From Xanthobacteraceae bacterium (GTDB lineage Bacteria; Pseudomonadota; Alphaproteobacteria; Rhizobiales; Xanthobacteraceae): 64,000 bases of DNA. Positions 22,125-31,249 of this stretch are shown piece after piece (the stretch's first letter is position 1; each line of letters opens with the position of its first letter). The stretch covers positions 248,001 through 312,000 of the forward strand of contig JAIELW010000004.1 in the NCBI GenBank assembly GCA_019752575.1, written 5' to 3'. The position numbers were made by a program, and so were the translations under genes. Below the pieces are notes generated by a model. It ran no database searches and was not told the origin of the DNA. It saw nothing but the letters and a program-made list of their open reading frames with translations.

Positions 22125-22203
22125 GCTAGTGATCCTTTGGTTCTGACATTCGTAAAAGTGCCTGCCAGTACGGGGATACGAATGTCAGAACCGGATCACT
22201 AGC
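22125..22203. repeat. CTAG-bounded palindromic element, copy 2
   Basis: A 79-base inverted repeat 12 bases after copy 1. From 22126 the arms start CTAGTGATCC(TTT)GGTTC and continue TGACATTCGTA. The complement ends at 22202-22203. Again one arm, here the left, has three extra T. It shares CTAGTG and TGACATTCG with copy 1, but the rest of the arm differs. Confidence 0.87.
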
Positions 22204-22293
22204 CTCCGCAAATTGCGGCAAGTCTTCCCGTTGCGACCCCCGGAAGCGGTCCTTATTATCCGGCCCGCTTTCCCTAACCCTCTGGAATCCAAG

Positions 22294-24183
22294 ATGCTTC
22301 AAGGCTTTCGCGCCGGCTCGCGCTCGATAATGACCCAGATCGTGCTCGTTATTCTGATGGGCTTGCTCACGATCAGCTTCGTTTTCTGGGGCATCGGCGA
22401 CGTATTTCGCGGCTTCGGCGGACAGACGGTCGCAAAGATCGGCTCGACCGAAATCCGCATCGATCAATACCGCCGGGCTTTCAACGAACGGCTTCAGGAC
22501 ATCGGCCGCCAGATCAACCGGCCGTTCACGCCGGACCAGGCGCGCGCCATGGGCGTGGACCGTCAGGTGCTCGGCGAACTGGTTGCCGAAGCCGCGCTCG
22601 ATGAGAAAACCAAGAGCCTTGGCTTGGCCGTCACCGACGGGATCGTGCGCGACCGCGTGATGCAGTTCTCGGGCTTCAAGGGTCCGGACGGAAACTTCGA
22701 TCCGGTGCGCTACCAGATGCTTCTGCGGAATAACAACTTCACTGAAGCGACCTTTCTTGCTGCGGAGAAACGGCTCGCGATCCGCCAGCAACTCCTTGGT
22801 GCGCTAGGTGGCGAAGTCGTGCCGCCGAAGGTCCTCACCGATGCTTTCTGGCGCCTGCAAAGCGAGACGCGCACGATCGAATACGTCCGGCTGACGGCAG
22901 CCCAAGCCGGCGCGATTCCTGCCGCATCGGAAGACGATCTCAAAAAATATTTCGAGGCGAACAAGGCTACGTTCCGTGCGCCCGAATATCGCACGCTGCG
23001 TGTGCTCTATCTGACCCCGGCCGCGATCGCGAAAGACATCACGATCGGCGATGACGAGCTGAAAAAAACCTATGAGCAGATCAAGGAGCGCCTGACGATT
23101 CCGGAGCGCCGCCAGCTCGAACAGATTTCGTTTGCTTCCATGGATGCGGCGAAGGCCGCAGCCGACCGTCTCGCCAAAGGTGAGAAGTTCGAGGCCGTGG
23201 CCAAGGACCTGAAACTGAACATCGTCGCGCTCGGTACACTCGCGAAAAACGAGATCATCGACGCGCCGATTGCCGAAGTTGCCTTCGGTTTGGCGGCGAA
23301 CGCTACCAGCCAGCCGATTGCGGGCCGTTTTGGACTGGTGATCGTCCGCGCCGCCAAGATCGAGCCGCAGCGCACGCCGCCGTTCGAGGAAGTTTCGAAA
23401 TCCCTGCGTGAGGATTTACAGACTCGTCAGGCGATACAGCGCGTGCAGGGTTTGCACGACAAGATCGAGGACGAGCGCGGCGCCGGGCTCACCATCGAAG
23501 AAATCAGCAAGAAGCTGAGCGTGCCGATGATTTCCGTCGATGCGATCGACCGCAGCGGAACGAAACCCGACGGCACGAAGGTCGCCGACCTGCCGTCGCA
23601 GGAGACGCTCTTGAATGCCGTCTTCGCCGCGCAGAAAAACGTCGAAACCGACGCCATCGAGTTGCGCGAGAGCCGCAGCACGATCTGGTTCGAGGTCGTC
23701 GACATCAAGCCGTCGCGCGAGCGTACTTTCGAGGAAGCGAAGGCGGTCGTCGAAGCGCGCTGGAAGAACGAACAACTGGGCAAGAAGCTCGCCGAAGTCG
23801 CAGCCGGCATACAGAAGAAACTCGATGAAGGCGCAGCTTTCGCAGCCGCCGCGCCGAACTTGAAGGTCGAGAAAACCGAGAAGATCAATCGCGCCGCGAG
23901 CGTGCCGGGGCTCGACACGAATACGATCGTGCGCATCTTCCTGACCCCGAAGGATAAATCCGGCGTCGGCACGCCTGACGGCACCGCCGACCAGATCATC
24001 TTCCGCGTCACGGCCATCGACATTCCGGCAAGCGTGCCGCCCGCGCAGCTCATTCAGCAGCTTACGCAGTCGATCCAGGAAGACCTGCAGGTGCAGTACG
24101 TGAACCGCTTGCAGACCCATCTTGGCCTGCGGGTGAACGAAGCGGCGATGCGGCAGGTCACGGGAACCGGCGAGCAGAGATAG
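22294..24183 (+). CDS. PpiD/SurA-type periplasmic peptidyl-prolyl isomerase
   Basis: The 629-residue membrane-anchored chaperone starts at ATG 22294 (MLQGFRAGSRSIMTQIVLVI). It has a short cytoplasmic start, one membrane helix near 13-34, and a SurA N-terminal-like region with IRIDQYRRAFNERLQDI. A parvulin-type domain lies roughly at 260-370 (LEQISFASMDAAKAAADRLA, then IAGRFGLVIVRA). A long C-terminal helical part follows. PpiD helps outer-membrane protein folding at the Sec exit. trpE starts 4 bases after its stop codon, so it is probably the first gene of the trp-moa transcript. That pairing is common in rhizobia. Confidence 0.9.
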   Translation: MLQGFRAGSRSIMTQIVLVILMGLLTISFVFWGIGDVFRGFGGQTVAKIGSTEIRIDQYRRAFNERLQDIGRQINRPFTPDQARAMGVDRQVLGELVAEAALDEKTKSLGLAVTDGIVRDRVMQFSGFKGPDGNFDPVRYQMLLRNNNFTEATFLAAEKRLAIRQQLLGALGGEVVPPKVLTDAFWRLQSETRTIEYVRLTAAQAGAIPAASEDDLKKYFEANKATFRAPEYRTLRVLYLTPAAIAKDITIGDDELKKTYEQIKERLTIPERRQLEQISFASMDAAKAAADRLAKGEKFEAVAKDLKLNIVALGTLAKNEIIDAPIAEVAFGLAANATSQPIAGRFGLVIVRAAKIEPQRTPPFEEVSKSLREDLQTRQAIQRVQGLHDKIEDERGAGLTIEEISKKLSVPMISVDAIDRSGTKPDGTKVADLPSQETLLNAVFAAQKNVETDAIELRESRSTIWFEVVDIKPSRERTFEEAKAVVEARWKNEQLGKKLAEVAAGIQKKLDEGAAFAAAAPNLKVEKTEKINRAASVPGLDTNTIVRIFLTPKDKSGVGTPDGTADQIIFRVTAIDIPASVPPAQLIQQLTQSIQEDLQVQYVNRLQTHLGLRVNEAAMRQVTGTGEQR

Positions 24184-24187
24184 TTTC

Positions 24188-25705
24188 ATGGAGGTCTTGC
24201 CGGACGAAGGCGCCTTTGGCGCGCAGTACGCCAATGGCAAGCCGCAACTTGTCTGGACGACGCTGGTCGCCGATCTCGAAACGCCGGTCTCCGCCTATCT
24301 GAAGCTCGCGCGCGAACGCTTCCCTTCGTTTCTGCTGGAGTCGGTCGAGGGCGGTGCCGTGCGCGGCCGCTACTCGATCATCGGCTTCGATCCCGATCTG
24401 ATCTTTCGCGTGCGCGGCGACAAGGCGGAGATCAATCGTAACGCGCGCGGCAGCGCGGCGGCGTTTGAACCTGCGAAACAGCCTCCGCTCGAAGCGCTCC
24501 GCGCGCTGATTGCGGAAAGCAAAGTCGAGGTGCCTTACGGTTTGCCGCCGATGGCGGCCGGCATCTTCGGCTATCTCGGCTACGACATGGTGCGGCTGAT
24601 GGAGAAGCTCGCCGCGCCGAAGTCCGATCCTATCGGCACGCCCGATGCGGTTCTTATTCGCCCGACCATCGTCGTCGTTTTCGATGCGGTGAAGGACACA
24701 ATGACGGTGATTACGCCGGTACGCGTGCAGGCTGGCGTCACCGCAAAGGCGGCATACGCGCAGGCGGTCGAGCGGCTGACCGCGGTGGTCGATGCGCTCG
24801 ATGTTCCGCTCAACAAGGAAACCGCCGCTTTTTCCGACGAGCCGATCGGCGCGAACGCGGTGTCGAATACGACGCCTGCCGAATACGAGGCGATGGTCGC
24901 GAAGGCAAAAGAATACATCCTCGCCGGCGACATCTTTCAGGTCGTGCTCTCGCAACGGTTTGAATCCTCATTCATGCTGCCGCCGTTCGCGCTTTATCGC
25001 GCGCTGCGCCGCGTGAACCCGGCACCGTTTCTGTACTTCCTGAACTACGGCGAATACGCGATCGCGGGATCGAGCCCGGAAATTCTCGTTCGCGCGCGCG
25101 ACAACAAGGTCACGATTCGTCCCATCGCCGGCACGCGTCCGCGTGGTGCGACCCCGCACGAAGACAAGGACCTCGAACATGAACTCCTGGCCGACCCGAA
25201 GGAACGCGCGGAGCATCTGATGCTGCTCGATCTCGGCCGCAACGATGTCGGCCGCGTCTCCAAGATCGGCACCGTCAAAGTCACCGACCAGTTCTTCATC
25301 GAGCGCTACAGCCACGTCATGCACATCGTCTCGAATGTCGAAGGCGAAATGAGCGAAAAGCACGATGGGCTCTCCGCACTCGTCGCTGGCTTTCCGGCAG
25401 GCACCGTGTCCGGCGCGCCGAAGGTTCGCGCCATGCAGATCATCGACGAACTCGAGAAGGAAAAGCGCGGTGTCTATGCCGGCTCGGTCGGCTATTTCGC
25501 CGCCGACGGCTCGATGGACACCTGCATCGTGCTCCGCACCGCGCTCGTCAAAGACGGCAAGATGTACGTGCAAGCGGGCGCCGGCATCGTCGCCGACTCC
25601 AATCCGAAATCCGAGCAGACTGAGTGCGAGAACAAGGCGAAAGCCCTGTTCCGCGCCGCCGAGGAGGCGCGCCGCTTTGCGAGCGCCGCCAAACGCGGGC
25701 AATAA
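24188..25705 (+). CDS. trpE: Anthranilate synthase component I
   Basis: TrpE makes anthranilate from chorismate, using ammonia from TrpG. At 505 residues the C-terminal chorismate-binding domain shows FQVVLSQRFE, PAPFLYFLNYGEYAIAGSSP, TIRPIAGTRPRGATPHED, LLDLGRNDVGRVS and AGFPAGTVSGAPKVRAMQII. The N-terminal regulatory part has the LLESVEGG motif near residue 50 that binds feedback tryptophan in relatives. It begins 4 bases after the upstream gene, which leaves no room for a leader-peptide attenuator. trpG follows after 54 bases as a separate gene. Confidence 0.97.
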   Translation: MEVLPDEGAFGAQYANGKPQLVWTTLVADLETPVSAYLKLARERFPSFLLESVEGGAVRGRYSIIGFDPDLIFRVRGDKAEINRNARGSAAAFEPAKQPPLEALRALIAESKVEVPYGLPPMAAGIFGYLGYDMVRLMEKLAAPKSDPIGTPDAVLIRPTIVVVFDAVKDTMTVITPVRVQAGVTAKAAYAQAVERLTAVVDALDVPLNKETAAFSDEPIGANAVSNTTPAEYEAMVAKAKEYILAGDIFQVVLSQRFESSFMLPPFALYRALRRVNPAPFLYFLNYGEYAIAGSSPEILVRARDNKVTIRPIAGTRPRGATPHEDKDLEHELLADPKERAEHLMLLDLGRNDVGRVSKIGTVKVTDQFFIERYSHVMHIVSNVEGEMSEKHDGLSALVAGFPAGTVSGAPKVRAMQIIDELEKEKRGVYAGSVGYFAADGSMDTCIVLRTALVKDGKMYVQAGAGIVADSNPKSEQTECENKAKALFRAAEEARRFASAAKRGQ

Positions 25706-25759
25706 CCCTGATATTTGAGGCCGCTGGCAGCGAAAACCGAGACCGTCTAGATAGTCCCC

Positions 25760-26386
25760 ATGAACGTCGCGCTTATCGATAACTACGACAGCTTCACCTG
25801 GAATCTCGTCCATTACCTGGGCGAACTGGGTGCGACCGTCGATGTCTATCGCAATGACACGATTTCGGTTGCGGAGTTGAAGGCGAAGAAGCCCGACGCG
25901 GTGGTGCTGTCGCCCGGCCCCTGCACGCCGAACGAAGCCGGCATCTGCCTCGACGTCATCAGGGAAATGGGGTCGGAGACCCCGATCTTCGGCGTCTGCC
26001 TCGGCCAGCAGTCCATCGGTCAGGCCTATGGCGGCGACGTGGTGCGCGCACCCTCGCCCGTGCACGGCAAGCTCTCGCTCGTGAAGCACTCCGGCGAAGG
26101 CGTCCTGCGCGGCATCAACGGTCCGTTTCAGGCGACGCGCTATCACTCGCTCGTGGTCGATCGCAAGACCATGCCGAAAGATCTGAAGGTGACGGCGCAG
26201 ACCGACGACGGGCTCGTGATGTCACTCTCGCATAAAGAACACCCGGTACACGGTGTGCAGTTTCATCCCGAGAGCATTGCCTCCGAGCACGGCCGCGTCA
26301 TTTTGAAGAATTTTCTCGATCTTGCCGCCGCGTGGAACGCGGCCAAGAATCCAGTCAAGAAAACAACCAAGCGCGCGCGAGGATAG
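25760..26386 (+). CDS. trpG: Anthranilate synthase component II (glutamine amidotransferase)
   Basis: This is the glutaminase partner of TrpE. The 208-residue class I amidotransferase has [20 protein letters not shown] at the N-terminus, [12 protein letters not shown] near 53, the nucleophile Cys in [17 protein letters not shown] near 80, and the His-Glu pair in [13 protein letters not shown] near 170. A lysine-rich tail ([10 protein letters not shown]) closes the protein. The stop codon is one base before the trpD start. Many TrpG proteins also serve folate synthesis (PabA); that cannot be decided here. Confidence 0.96.
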   Translation: MNVALIDNYDSFTWNLVHYLGELGATVDVYRNDTISVAELKAKKPDAVVLSPGPCTPNEAGICLDVIREMGSETPIFGVCLGQQSIGQAYGGDVVRAPSPVHGKLSLVKHSGEGVLRGINGPFQATRYHSLVVDRKTMPKDLKVTAQTDDGLVMSLSHKEHPVHGVQFHPESIASEHGRVILKNFLDLAAAWNAAKNPVKKTTKRARG

Positions 26387-26387
26387 A

Positions 26388-27404
26388 ATGGAAAAATTTC
26401 GTGCGCTGATCGGGAAAGTCGCGACGGGTGCCGCGCTCAGCCAGGAAGAGTCCGCGCACGCCTTCGACAAGATGATGTCGGGCGAAGCGACGCCCTCGCA
26501 GATGGGCGCGTTTCTGATGGGGCTGCGCGTGCGCGGCGAAACCGTGGACGAAATCGCGGGCGCGGTCGCGACCATGCGCTCGAAAATGACGGCGGTCGCG
26601 GCACCCGCGAGCGCGATCGACGTGGTCGGCACCGGCGGCGACGCGGCCGGCAGCTACAACATTTCCACCTGTGCCGCCTTCATCGTCGCGGGCGCGGGCG
26701 TCCCGGTCGCAAAACACGGCAACCGCGCGCTCTCCTCGAAGTCGGGTGCCGCCGACGTGCTCTCCGCGCTGGGCGTCAATATCGAACTGAAACCGGAAGG
26801 CATCTCCCGCTGCATCAAGGAAGCCGGCATCGGTTTCATGTTTGCGCCCGCGCATCATCCGGCGATGAAGCATGTCGGCCCGACGCGGGTCGAACTCGGC
26901 ACGCGCACGATTTTCAATCTGCTCGGACCGCTGTCGAACCCGGCGGGCGTGAAGCGCCAGATGGTCGGCGTGTTTGCGCGCCACTGGATCGAACCGCTCG
27001 CCAAGGTCTTGGGCGCGCTCGGCTCGGAAAAAGCCTGGGTCGTGCACGGCTCCGATGGCTTGGACGAAATCACCACGACCGGCCCGACCCATGTCGCCGC
27101 ACTCGAAGGCGGCAAGGTGAAGCTGTTCGACATTTCGCCCGCCGACGCGGGACTGAAGTCCTCGAAGCCTGGCGAGCTCAAAGGCGGCGAAGCGATCTAT
27201 AACGCCGAAGCGCTGCGCGCGGTCTTGGACGGCCAGATGGGCCCGTTCCGCGAAGTCGCGGTGTTCAATGCGGCAGCCGCACTTCTGGTCGCGGGCAAGG
27301 CCGACAATCTGAAAGCTGCGGCGGCGCTTGCGAGCAAGTCCGTCGAAAGCGGAGCGGCGAAGGCGCGGCTTGAGAAGCTCGTCGCCGTCTCGAACGCGGC
27401 ATGA
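26388..27404 (+). CDS. trpD: Anthranilate phosphoribosyltransferase
   Basis: TrpD joins anthranilate to PRPP. The 338-residue protein (ATG 26388, [10 protein letters not shown]) has the PRPP-binding [19 protein letters not shown] near 80-98. [20 protein letters not shown] follows near 105-125 and [20 protein letters not shown] near 165-185. [15 protein letters not shown] is present near 222. It starts one base after the trpG stop, and its last codons overlap the trpC start (ATGA), so translation is coupled. Confidence 0.97.
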   Translation: MEKFRALIGKVATGAALSQEESAHAFDKMMSGEATPSQMGAFLMGLRVRGETVDEIAGAVATMRSKMTAVAAPASAIDVVGTGGDAAGSYNISTCAAFIVAGAGVPVAKHGNRALSSKSGAADVLSALGVNIELKPEGISRCIKEAGIGFMFAPAHHPAMKHVGPTRVELGTRTIFNLLGPLSNPAGVKRQMVGVFARHWIEPLAKVLGALGSEKAWVVHGSDGLDEITTTGPTHVAALEGGKVKLFDISPADAGLKSSKPGELKGGEAIYNAEALRAVLDGQMGPFREVAVFNAAAALLVAGKADNLKAAAALASKSVESGAAKARLEKLVAVSNAA

Positions 27405-28213
27405 GCGACATTCTCGGAAAGATCGGCGCCTACAAGCGCGAGGAAATCGCGAAGGCAAAACGCGAACGCCCGCTTGCCTCGGTCGAAGCCGATGCAAAAA
27501 CGAAATCCGCGCCGCGTGGCTTCGTCAAGGCGATCGAAGCGAAGCTCGCGCGCAACGAATATGCGCTGATCGCCGAGATCAAGAAGGCGAGCCCGTCGAA
27601 GGGCCTGATCCGGGCCGACTTCGATCCGCCGTCGCTTGCGAAGGCTTACGAAGCCGGCGGCGCCGCATGTCTCTCCGTGCTGACCGACACGCCATCGTTC
27701 CAGGGCGCTCCGGAGTTTCTCACCAAAGCGCGGAACGCGACCCGCCTGCCCGCCATCCGCAAGGATTTCTTCTACGACACCTATCAGGTCGCGGAAGCGC
27801 GCGCGCTCGAAGCCGATTGCATCCTGATCATCATGGCCGCGGTCGACGATGCGGCAGCGGCCGATCTGCTTGCGGCGGCGCACGGCTACGGCATGGATGC
27901 GCTGATCGAGGTGCATGATGGCGCCGAGATCGACCGCGCGCTGAAACTCGGCGGCAAGTTGATCGGCATCAACAACCGCAATCTTCGCACCTTCGAGACT
28001 ACGCTCGCGACCACCGAGGAACTTGCGCCGAAGATTCCGAAGGGCAAAATCGTTGTCGGCGAAAGCGGCCTGTTCGCGCCGGGCGATCTCGCGCGGCTTT
28101 CGCGCGTCAACGTCAACGCCTTCCTGATCGGCGAAAGCCTGATGCGGCAGGACAACGTCGAAGCGGCGACGCGCGCGATTCTCACAAAATCTCCGATGAA
28201 AGCCAGTGCATGA
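27401..28213 (+). CDS. trpC: Indole-3-glycerol phosphate synthase
   Basis: TrpC closes the indole ring. The 270-residue beta/alpha barrel has [20 protein letters not shown] near 57-76, [12 protein letters not shown] near 90, [18 protein letters not shown] near 112, and [14 protein letters not shown] near 187. [13 protein letters not shown] is near 218. It overlaps trpD by four bases and moaC by four bases (ATGA in both). trpF, trpB and trpA are not in the window. Confidence 0.97.
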   Translation: MSDILGKIGAYKREEIAKAKRERPLASVEADAKTKSAPRGFVKAIEAKLARNEYALIAEIKKASPSKGLIRADFDPPSLAKAYEAGGAACLSVLTDTPSFQGAPEFLTKARNATRLPAIRKDFFYDTYQVAEARALEADCILIIMAAVDDAAAADLLAAAHGYGMDALIEVHDGAEIDRALKLGGKLIGINNRNLRTFETTLATTEELAPKIPKGKIVVGESGLFAPGDLARLSRVNVNAFLIGESLMRQDNVEAATRAILTKSPMKASA

Positions 28214-28686
28214 GCAAGCTCACGCATATCGGCGCGGACGGCGCGGCGCGCATGGTCGATGTTTCCGGCAAGGAAGCGACCGCGCGTGCCGCCACCGCCG
28301 AGGGCTTTGTCAGGATGAGCAAGGCGACGCTCGATCTCGTCCTTTCCGGTAACGCCAAAAAAGGCGACGTGCTTGGCGCCGCGCGCATCGCCGGCATCAT
28401 GGCCGCGAAAAAGACGAGTGAGCTGATCCCGCTCTGCCATCCGCTGCTGCTTTCCAAAGTCGAAGTGGATATCTCGCCCGACAACGCCCTTCCCGGCCTC
28501 GTCGTCCGTGCCACCGTCAAGATCACCGGACAGACCGGGGTGGAAATGGAAGCGCTCACCGCAGTCTCGGTCGCGTGTCTCACCATCTACGACATGGTGA
28601 AGGCCGCCGAGAAAAGCATGCGGATCGAGGGCATCCGGCTTCTCGAAAAATCCGGCGGCAAGTCCGGCGATTATCGCGCGGAATAG
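28210..28686 (+). CDS. moaC: Cyclic pyranopterin monophosphate synthase
   Basis: MoaC acts after MoaA in the first step of molybdenum cofactor synthesis. The 158-residue protein starts [20 protein letters not shown]. It has [20 protein letters not shown] near 72-91 with the active-site histidine, then [20 protein letters not shown] near 108-127. The end, [19 protein letters not shown], contains the conserved KSGG. It overlaps trpC by ATGA and is followed by moeA after 2 bases. Confidence 0.97.
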   Translation: MSKLTHIGADGAARMVDVSGKEATARAATAEGFVRMSKATLDLVLSGNAKKGDVLGAARIAGIMAAKKTSELIPLCHPLLLSKVEVDISPDNALPGLVVRATVKITGQTGVEMEALTAVSVACLTIYDMVKAAEKSMRIEGIRLLEKSGGKSGDYRAE

Positions 28687-28688
28687 TC

Positions 28689-29897
28689 ATGGCGCTTGTC
28701 CCCGTCGAAGAGGCGCTGCGGCTTCTGCTCGACGGAGTTGATCCGCTGGGGCACGAAAAGGTGGCGCTTGACGATGCCGTCGGCCGCGTTCTTGCCGCGG
28801 ACGTAAAAGCGCTGCGCTCGCAGCCCCCGTTCGACGTTTCGGCGATGGACGGCTATGCCGCGCGCGCAAGCGATCTTGCCGCGAATGCCGCTCTGAAAGT
28901 CGTTGGCCAATCCGCCGCCGGTCATCCGTTCGGGAATGAAATTACCGCAGGCGAAGCGCTCCGCATCTTCACCGGCGCGGTCGTTCCGAAGGGCGCGGAT
29001 GTCGTCGTCGAGCAGGAAGCCGCGAAACGAGACGGCGAGAGCGTCACGTTGCCGGCGTATCCCGCCGGCAAGAACATTCGCCCCGCGGGCCACGACTTCC
29101 GCGAAGGCGCGATCCTGCTGGAAAAAGGCCACCGCCTGAATGCGCGCAGCCTCGGTCTCGCGGCCGCCGCGGATCGCGCCACGATCGAATGCGCGAGACG
29201 CCCGCGGATCGCCCTCTTCTCGACCGGCGACGAACTCGCCATGCCCGGAGAAGGCGGCGCCTACGACCGCGTGATCGTGTCGAACCCGTTCACCGTGCGC
29301 GCGCTCGCGGAAAGCGAAGGCGCGAGCGTGATCGAAAGCGATGTGCTGAAAGACCGCGTCGAGGTGATCGTGGACGCGATCCAGCACGCCCGGACGAATG
29401 GCGCGGATGTGGTCGTCACCATGGGCGGCGCTTCGGTCGGCGATCACGATCTGATCCGCCCTGCGCTCGAGAAGATCAACGCGGAGATCGGCTTTCACCG
29501 CATCGCATTTCGTCCCGGCAAGCCGACGCTCTCCGCGAAGATCGGCAAGACGCATGTTCTTGGGCTGCCCGGAAATCCGGTCTCGGCTTTCGTCTGCGCG
29601 TTCGTTTTTCTTGGCCCCCTGTTGCGAAAACTGCAGGGACATAGCGAGCCCATCACGAAGCCCCTGCCCGCAATTCTCGGCATCGATCTCTGGGCGAATG
29701 ACGAGCGCGCGGATTATCTGCGCGCGACGAGTATGTGGGACGAACAGGGCCGCCGCGTGGTCACGCCGTTTCTGAAGAAAGAGCAGGACAGCTCGCTCAC
29801 CGCGACGCTGGCGAAGGCGGATTGTCTCTTGCTGCGTCCGGCGAATGCGCCGGCGGCGAAGAAGGGCGATGTCGTGCAGGTCTTGCCGCTCGCCTAG
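28689..29897 (+). CDS. moeA: Molybdopterin molybdenumtransferase
   Basis: MoeA inserts molybdate into adenylylated molybdopterin. From ATG 28689 it is 402 residues. It shows PPFDVSAMDGYA near 43, the VVVEQEA segment near 110, FSTGDELAMPGEG near 180, and the substrate-binding GGASVGDHD near 245. GLPGNPVSAFVCAFVF follows near 295. It ends the trp-moa transcript, and a palindromic repeat starts 10 bases after its stop. In relatives lexA would follow directly; here about 3.6 kb of accessory DNA lies between. Confidence 0.96.
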   Translation: MALVPVEEALRLLLDGVDPLGHEKVALDDAVGRVLAADVKALRSQPPFDVSAMDGYAARASDLAANAALKVVGQSAAGHPFGNEITAGEALRIFTGAVVPKGADVVVEQEAAKRDGESVTLPAYPAGKNIRPAGHDFREGAILLEKGHRLNARSLGLAAAADRATIECARRPRIALFSTGDELAMPGEGGAYDRVIVSNPFTVRALAESEGASVIESDVLKDRVEVIVDAIQHARTNGADVVVTMGGASVGDHDLIRPALEKINAEIGFHRIAFRPGKPTLSAKIGKTHVLGLPGNPVSAFVCAFVFLGPLLRKLQGHSEPITKPLPAILGIDLWANDERADYLRATSMWDEQGRRVVTPFLKKEQDSSLTATLAKADCLLLRPANAPAAKKGDVVQVLPLA

Positions 29898-29906
29898 ACG
29901 CACTTG

Positions 29907-30021
29907 TTGTCATTCCTGACGGCGCTTAAGCGCCGATCCGGAATCCAGGGGCAACAATCACTGCGGCGTGCCGCTCTGGATTCCGGGTTCGCTCGCTTCC
30001 GCTCGCGCCCCGGAATGACAA
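29907..30021. repeat. 115-bp palindromic intergenic element
   Basis: Outer 10-bp arms TTGTCATTCC (29907-29916) and GGAATGACAA (30012-30021) are perfect inverted repeats. Inside, CGGAATCCAGGGGC pairs with CTCTGGATTCCGG and a GGCGCTTAAGCGCC palindrome lies at 29921-29934. I recall similar elements between genes in Bradyrhizobium relatives. Its position just after moeA could also provide transcript termination. Confidence 0.8.
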
Positions 30022-30030
30022 GCCAGCAAA

Positions 30031-30070
30031 CTTCACCCGATCTTAATCGAGCATATCCCCTTCGAACATG
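30031..30070 (+). repeat. IS1595-type left end, copy 1 (diverged)
   Basis: This 40-base stretch begins CTTCACCCGATCTTAATC and contains CATATCCCC. It matches the left end at 31810-31850 with four mismatches. It is followed by cargo genes but no transposase remnant, so it is read as the oldest of three stacked ends. Confidence 0.65.
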
Positions 30071-30135
30071 GGCCGAGGCTATCCCTCACGAATAAGAGGT
30101 TTGCAGTGCTACTTTGCCTTGGTGGGAGACTTCAC

Positions 30136-30462
30136 ATGAAACGGCTTGTCGCAATTCTTTTGGTCAGCTCTACGGTTCAGGCAAATGCGGATTTTCTGAC
30201 TTTTCGCGGATGGGCACAGTTCGAGCCCACGTTAAGAACGATGTACCTGATGGGGGCTTGGGACACGTACGAGTCATTCGCATCGCTCACGCATCCGAAC
30301 GCCGGTCAGCATTTCAGAACGTGCGTTGCCAAGTTCAAGTTCTATGAACTTGCGAGCAATGTCCTCGAGCACGGAAAATCCCGTCCCCAATTTCAAACGC
30401 AACCGCCGGCGGTAGCGATGATCGATTATCTGACCACGGCGTGCGGCGCTGCCCCCAACTAG
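30136..30462 (+). CDS. Small exported hypothetical protein
   Basis: Family not recognised. From ATG 30136 the product is 108 residues with a signal peptide (MKRLVAILLVSSTVQANA, cleavage expected about residue 18). GGGAGA lies at a suitable distance upstream. The mature part is short and has two cysteines (FRTCVAKF near 66 and TTACGAAP at the end) that could form one disulfide. A TYESFASLTHP-like stretch resembles Rap1a/Tai-type small secreted proteins only weakly. It follows IS-end copy 1, and its stop overlaps the convergent membrane gene by four bases. Confidence 0.66.
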   Translation: MKRLVAILLVSSTVQANADFLTFRGWAQFEPTLRTMYLMGAWDTYESFASLTHPNAGQHFRTCVAKFKFYELASNVLEHGKSRPQFQTQPPAVAMIDYLTTACGAAPN

Positions 30463-30791
30463 TTGAACCCGAGGAGGCCGTACGCGATCCCGCAAACCGC
30501 GACGGCAGCCGACAGCCAGAACCATATTTGCAACGGCACGAAGAAAAGCGCGTCGCCTCTGGCTTCTGCGGCTTCGCCGTATTTCGATTTGACTGCAGAG
30601 ATGAGTGCGAAGATCAGCGCCGCCGAGATCACGCCGCCAAAAAAGAGGATAAGCGAGTTGTAGCCGAGCAGATAGCCGGTGGCTTGTGCCGTCTCGAACG
30701 GAAACTTTTCCACCAGCAGGAGTGCTAGCAGGAAGCTCAGCGGCACAATTGCCGCGACCAATATTCCCCAACCGCGCCAGATCAAAAACAT
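30459..30791 (-). CDS. Hypothetical membrane protein
   Basis: Family not recognised. The 110-residue product has three hydrophobic segments: about 8-27 (WGILVAAIVPLSFLLALLLV), 45-64 (LILFFGGVISAALIFALISA) and 82-108 (LFFVPLQIWFWLSAAVAVCG). A short charged loop KSKYGEAAEARGD lies between the second and third. It is convergent with the exported-protein gene and starts 32 bases before IS-end copy 2. It may be cargo of copy 1, but could equally be an older resident gene. Confidence 0.6.
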   Translation of the reverse strand: MFLIWRGWGILVAAIVPLSFLLALLLVEKFPFETAQATGYLLGYNSLILFFGGVISAALIFALISAVKSKYGEAAEARGDALFFVPLQIWFWLSAAVAVCGIAYGLLGFN

Positions 30792-30822
30792 CGAGGCCCC
30801 TTCCGCTCAAGAACCTGGTCGC

Positions 30823-30863
30823 CTTCACGCGATCCTAATCGGACATATCCCCTTTGGACATGT
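30823..30863 (+). repeat. IS1595-type left end, copy 2
   Basis: This stretch matches copy 3 at 39 of 41 positions. It starts CTTCACGCGATCCTAATCGG and ends TTTGGACATGT. It is followed by a small membrane-protein gene and then by a truncated transposase 3' end. Confidence 0.8.
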
Positions 30864-30914
30864 ACGCCTAGGACGTGTGTAGGATAACGCACCCGCAACC
30901 TATCCGAATCTCAA

Positions 30915-31196
30915 ATGGGAATGTCACGCCGTACCGTTGAGCGCCTGCTCGTGTTCGCCGGTGGCTTAGAAATTGCGGTTGGTGCGAGCCTCACGATCTG
31001 GCCTACGGTTGTGCCGTCGTGGATAGCATACGGCATAATGGTTATTGGTATCGGAACCCTAGCTGCGGGCGCGGGCGGAGTCGTCGCAGTGACCAAGAAT
31101 ATCATTGAAGCCCGCTTCAACCGTTTGCTCGGGCGATTGCTCAAGGCGAACGCGGGAAAAAGTCTGCACCAAGATATCGAACATCAGCGCAGGTGA
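30915..31196 (+). CDS. Two-helix membrane protein with a tail read from transposase antisense DNA
   Basis: The 93-residue product has two membrane helices, about 10-30 (ERLLVFAGGLEIAVGASLTI) and 36-60 (AYGIMVIGIGTLAAGAGGVV). The last 30 residues (from IIEARFNRLLGRLLKANAGK) are encoded by DNA homologous, on the opposite strand, to the 3' end of the IS1595 transposase at 32525. The original protein probably ended differently or earlier. It lies just inside IS-end copy 2, in the same relative place as the 212-residue cargo gene of copy 3. Function unknown; expression unproven. Confidence 0.55.
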   Translation: MGMSRRTVERLLVFAGGLEIAVGASLTIWPTVVPSWIAYGIMVIGIGTLAAGAGGVVAVTKNIIEARFNRLLGRLLKANAGKSLHQDIEHQRR

Positions 31197-31240
31197 CCGC
31201 CTCAAATTTAATTATGGTGGCGCTGAATGAGCTGCAAGAC
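31103..31240 (-). pseudogene. 3' fragment of an IS1595-type transposase
   Basis: On the minus strand this reads NLRRSPALMFDILVQTFSRV followed by RLEQSPEQTV. It is nearly identical to the C-terminus of the intact transposase (NLRRSPALMFEILVQAFSRV). Similarity in DNA starts at ATTGAA (31103, equivalent to 32511) and fades at about 31240 after a short TTAAT insertion that breaks the frame. The rest of the transposase gene is missing. Confidence 0.85.
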
Positions 31241-31249
31241 GGGGAAAAT

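Noticed and set aside
24184-24187. A tryptophan leader peptide or attenuator for trpE
   Set aside because: Only 4 bases separate the upstream stop codon and trpE, so no leader can fit there.
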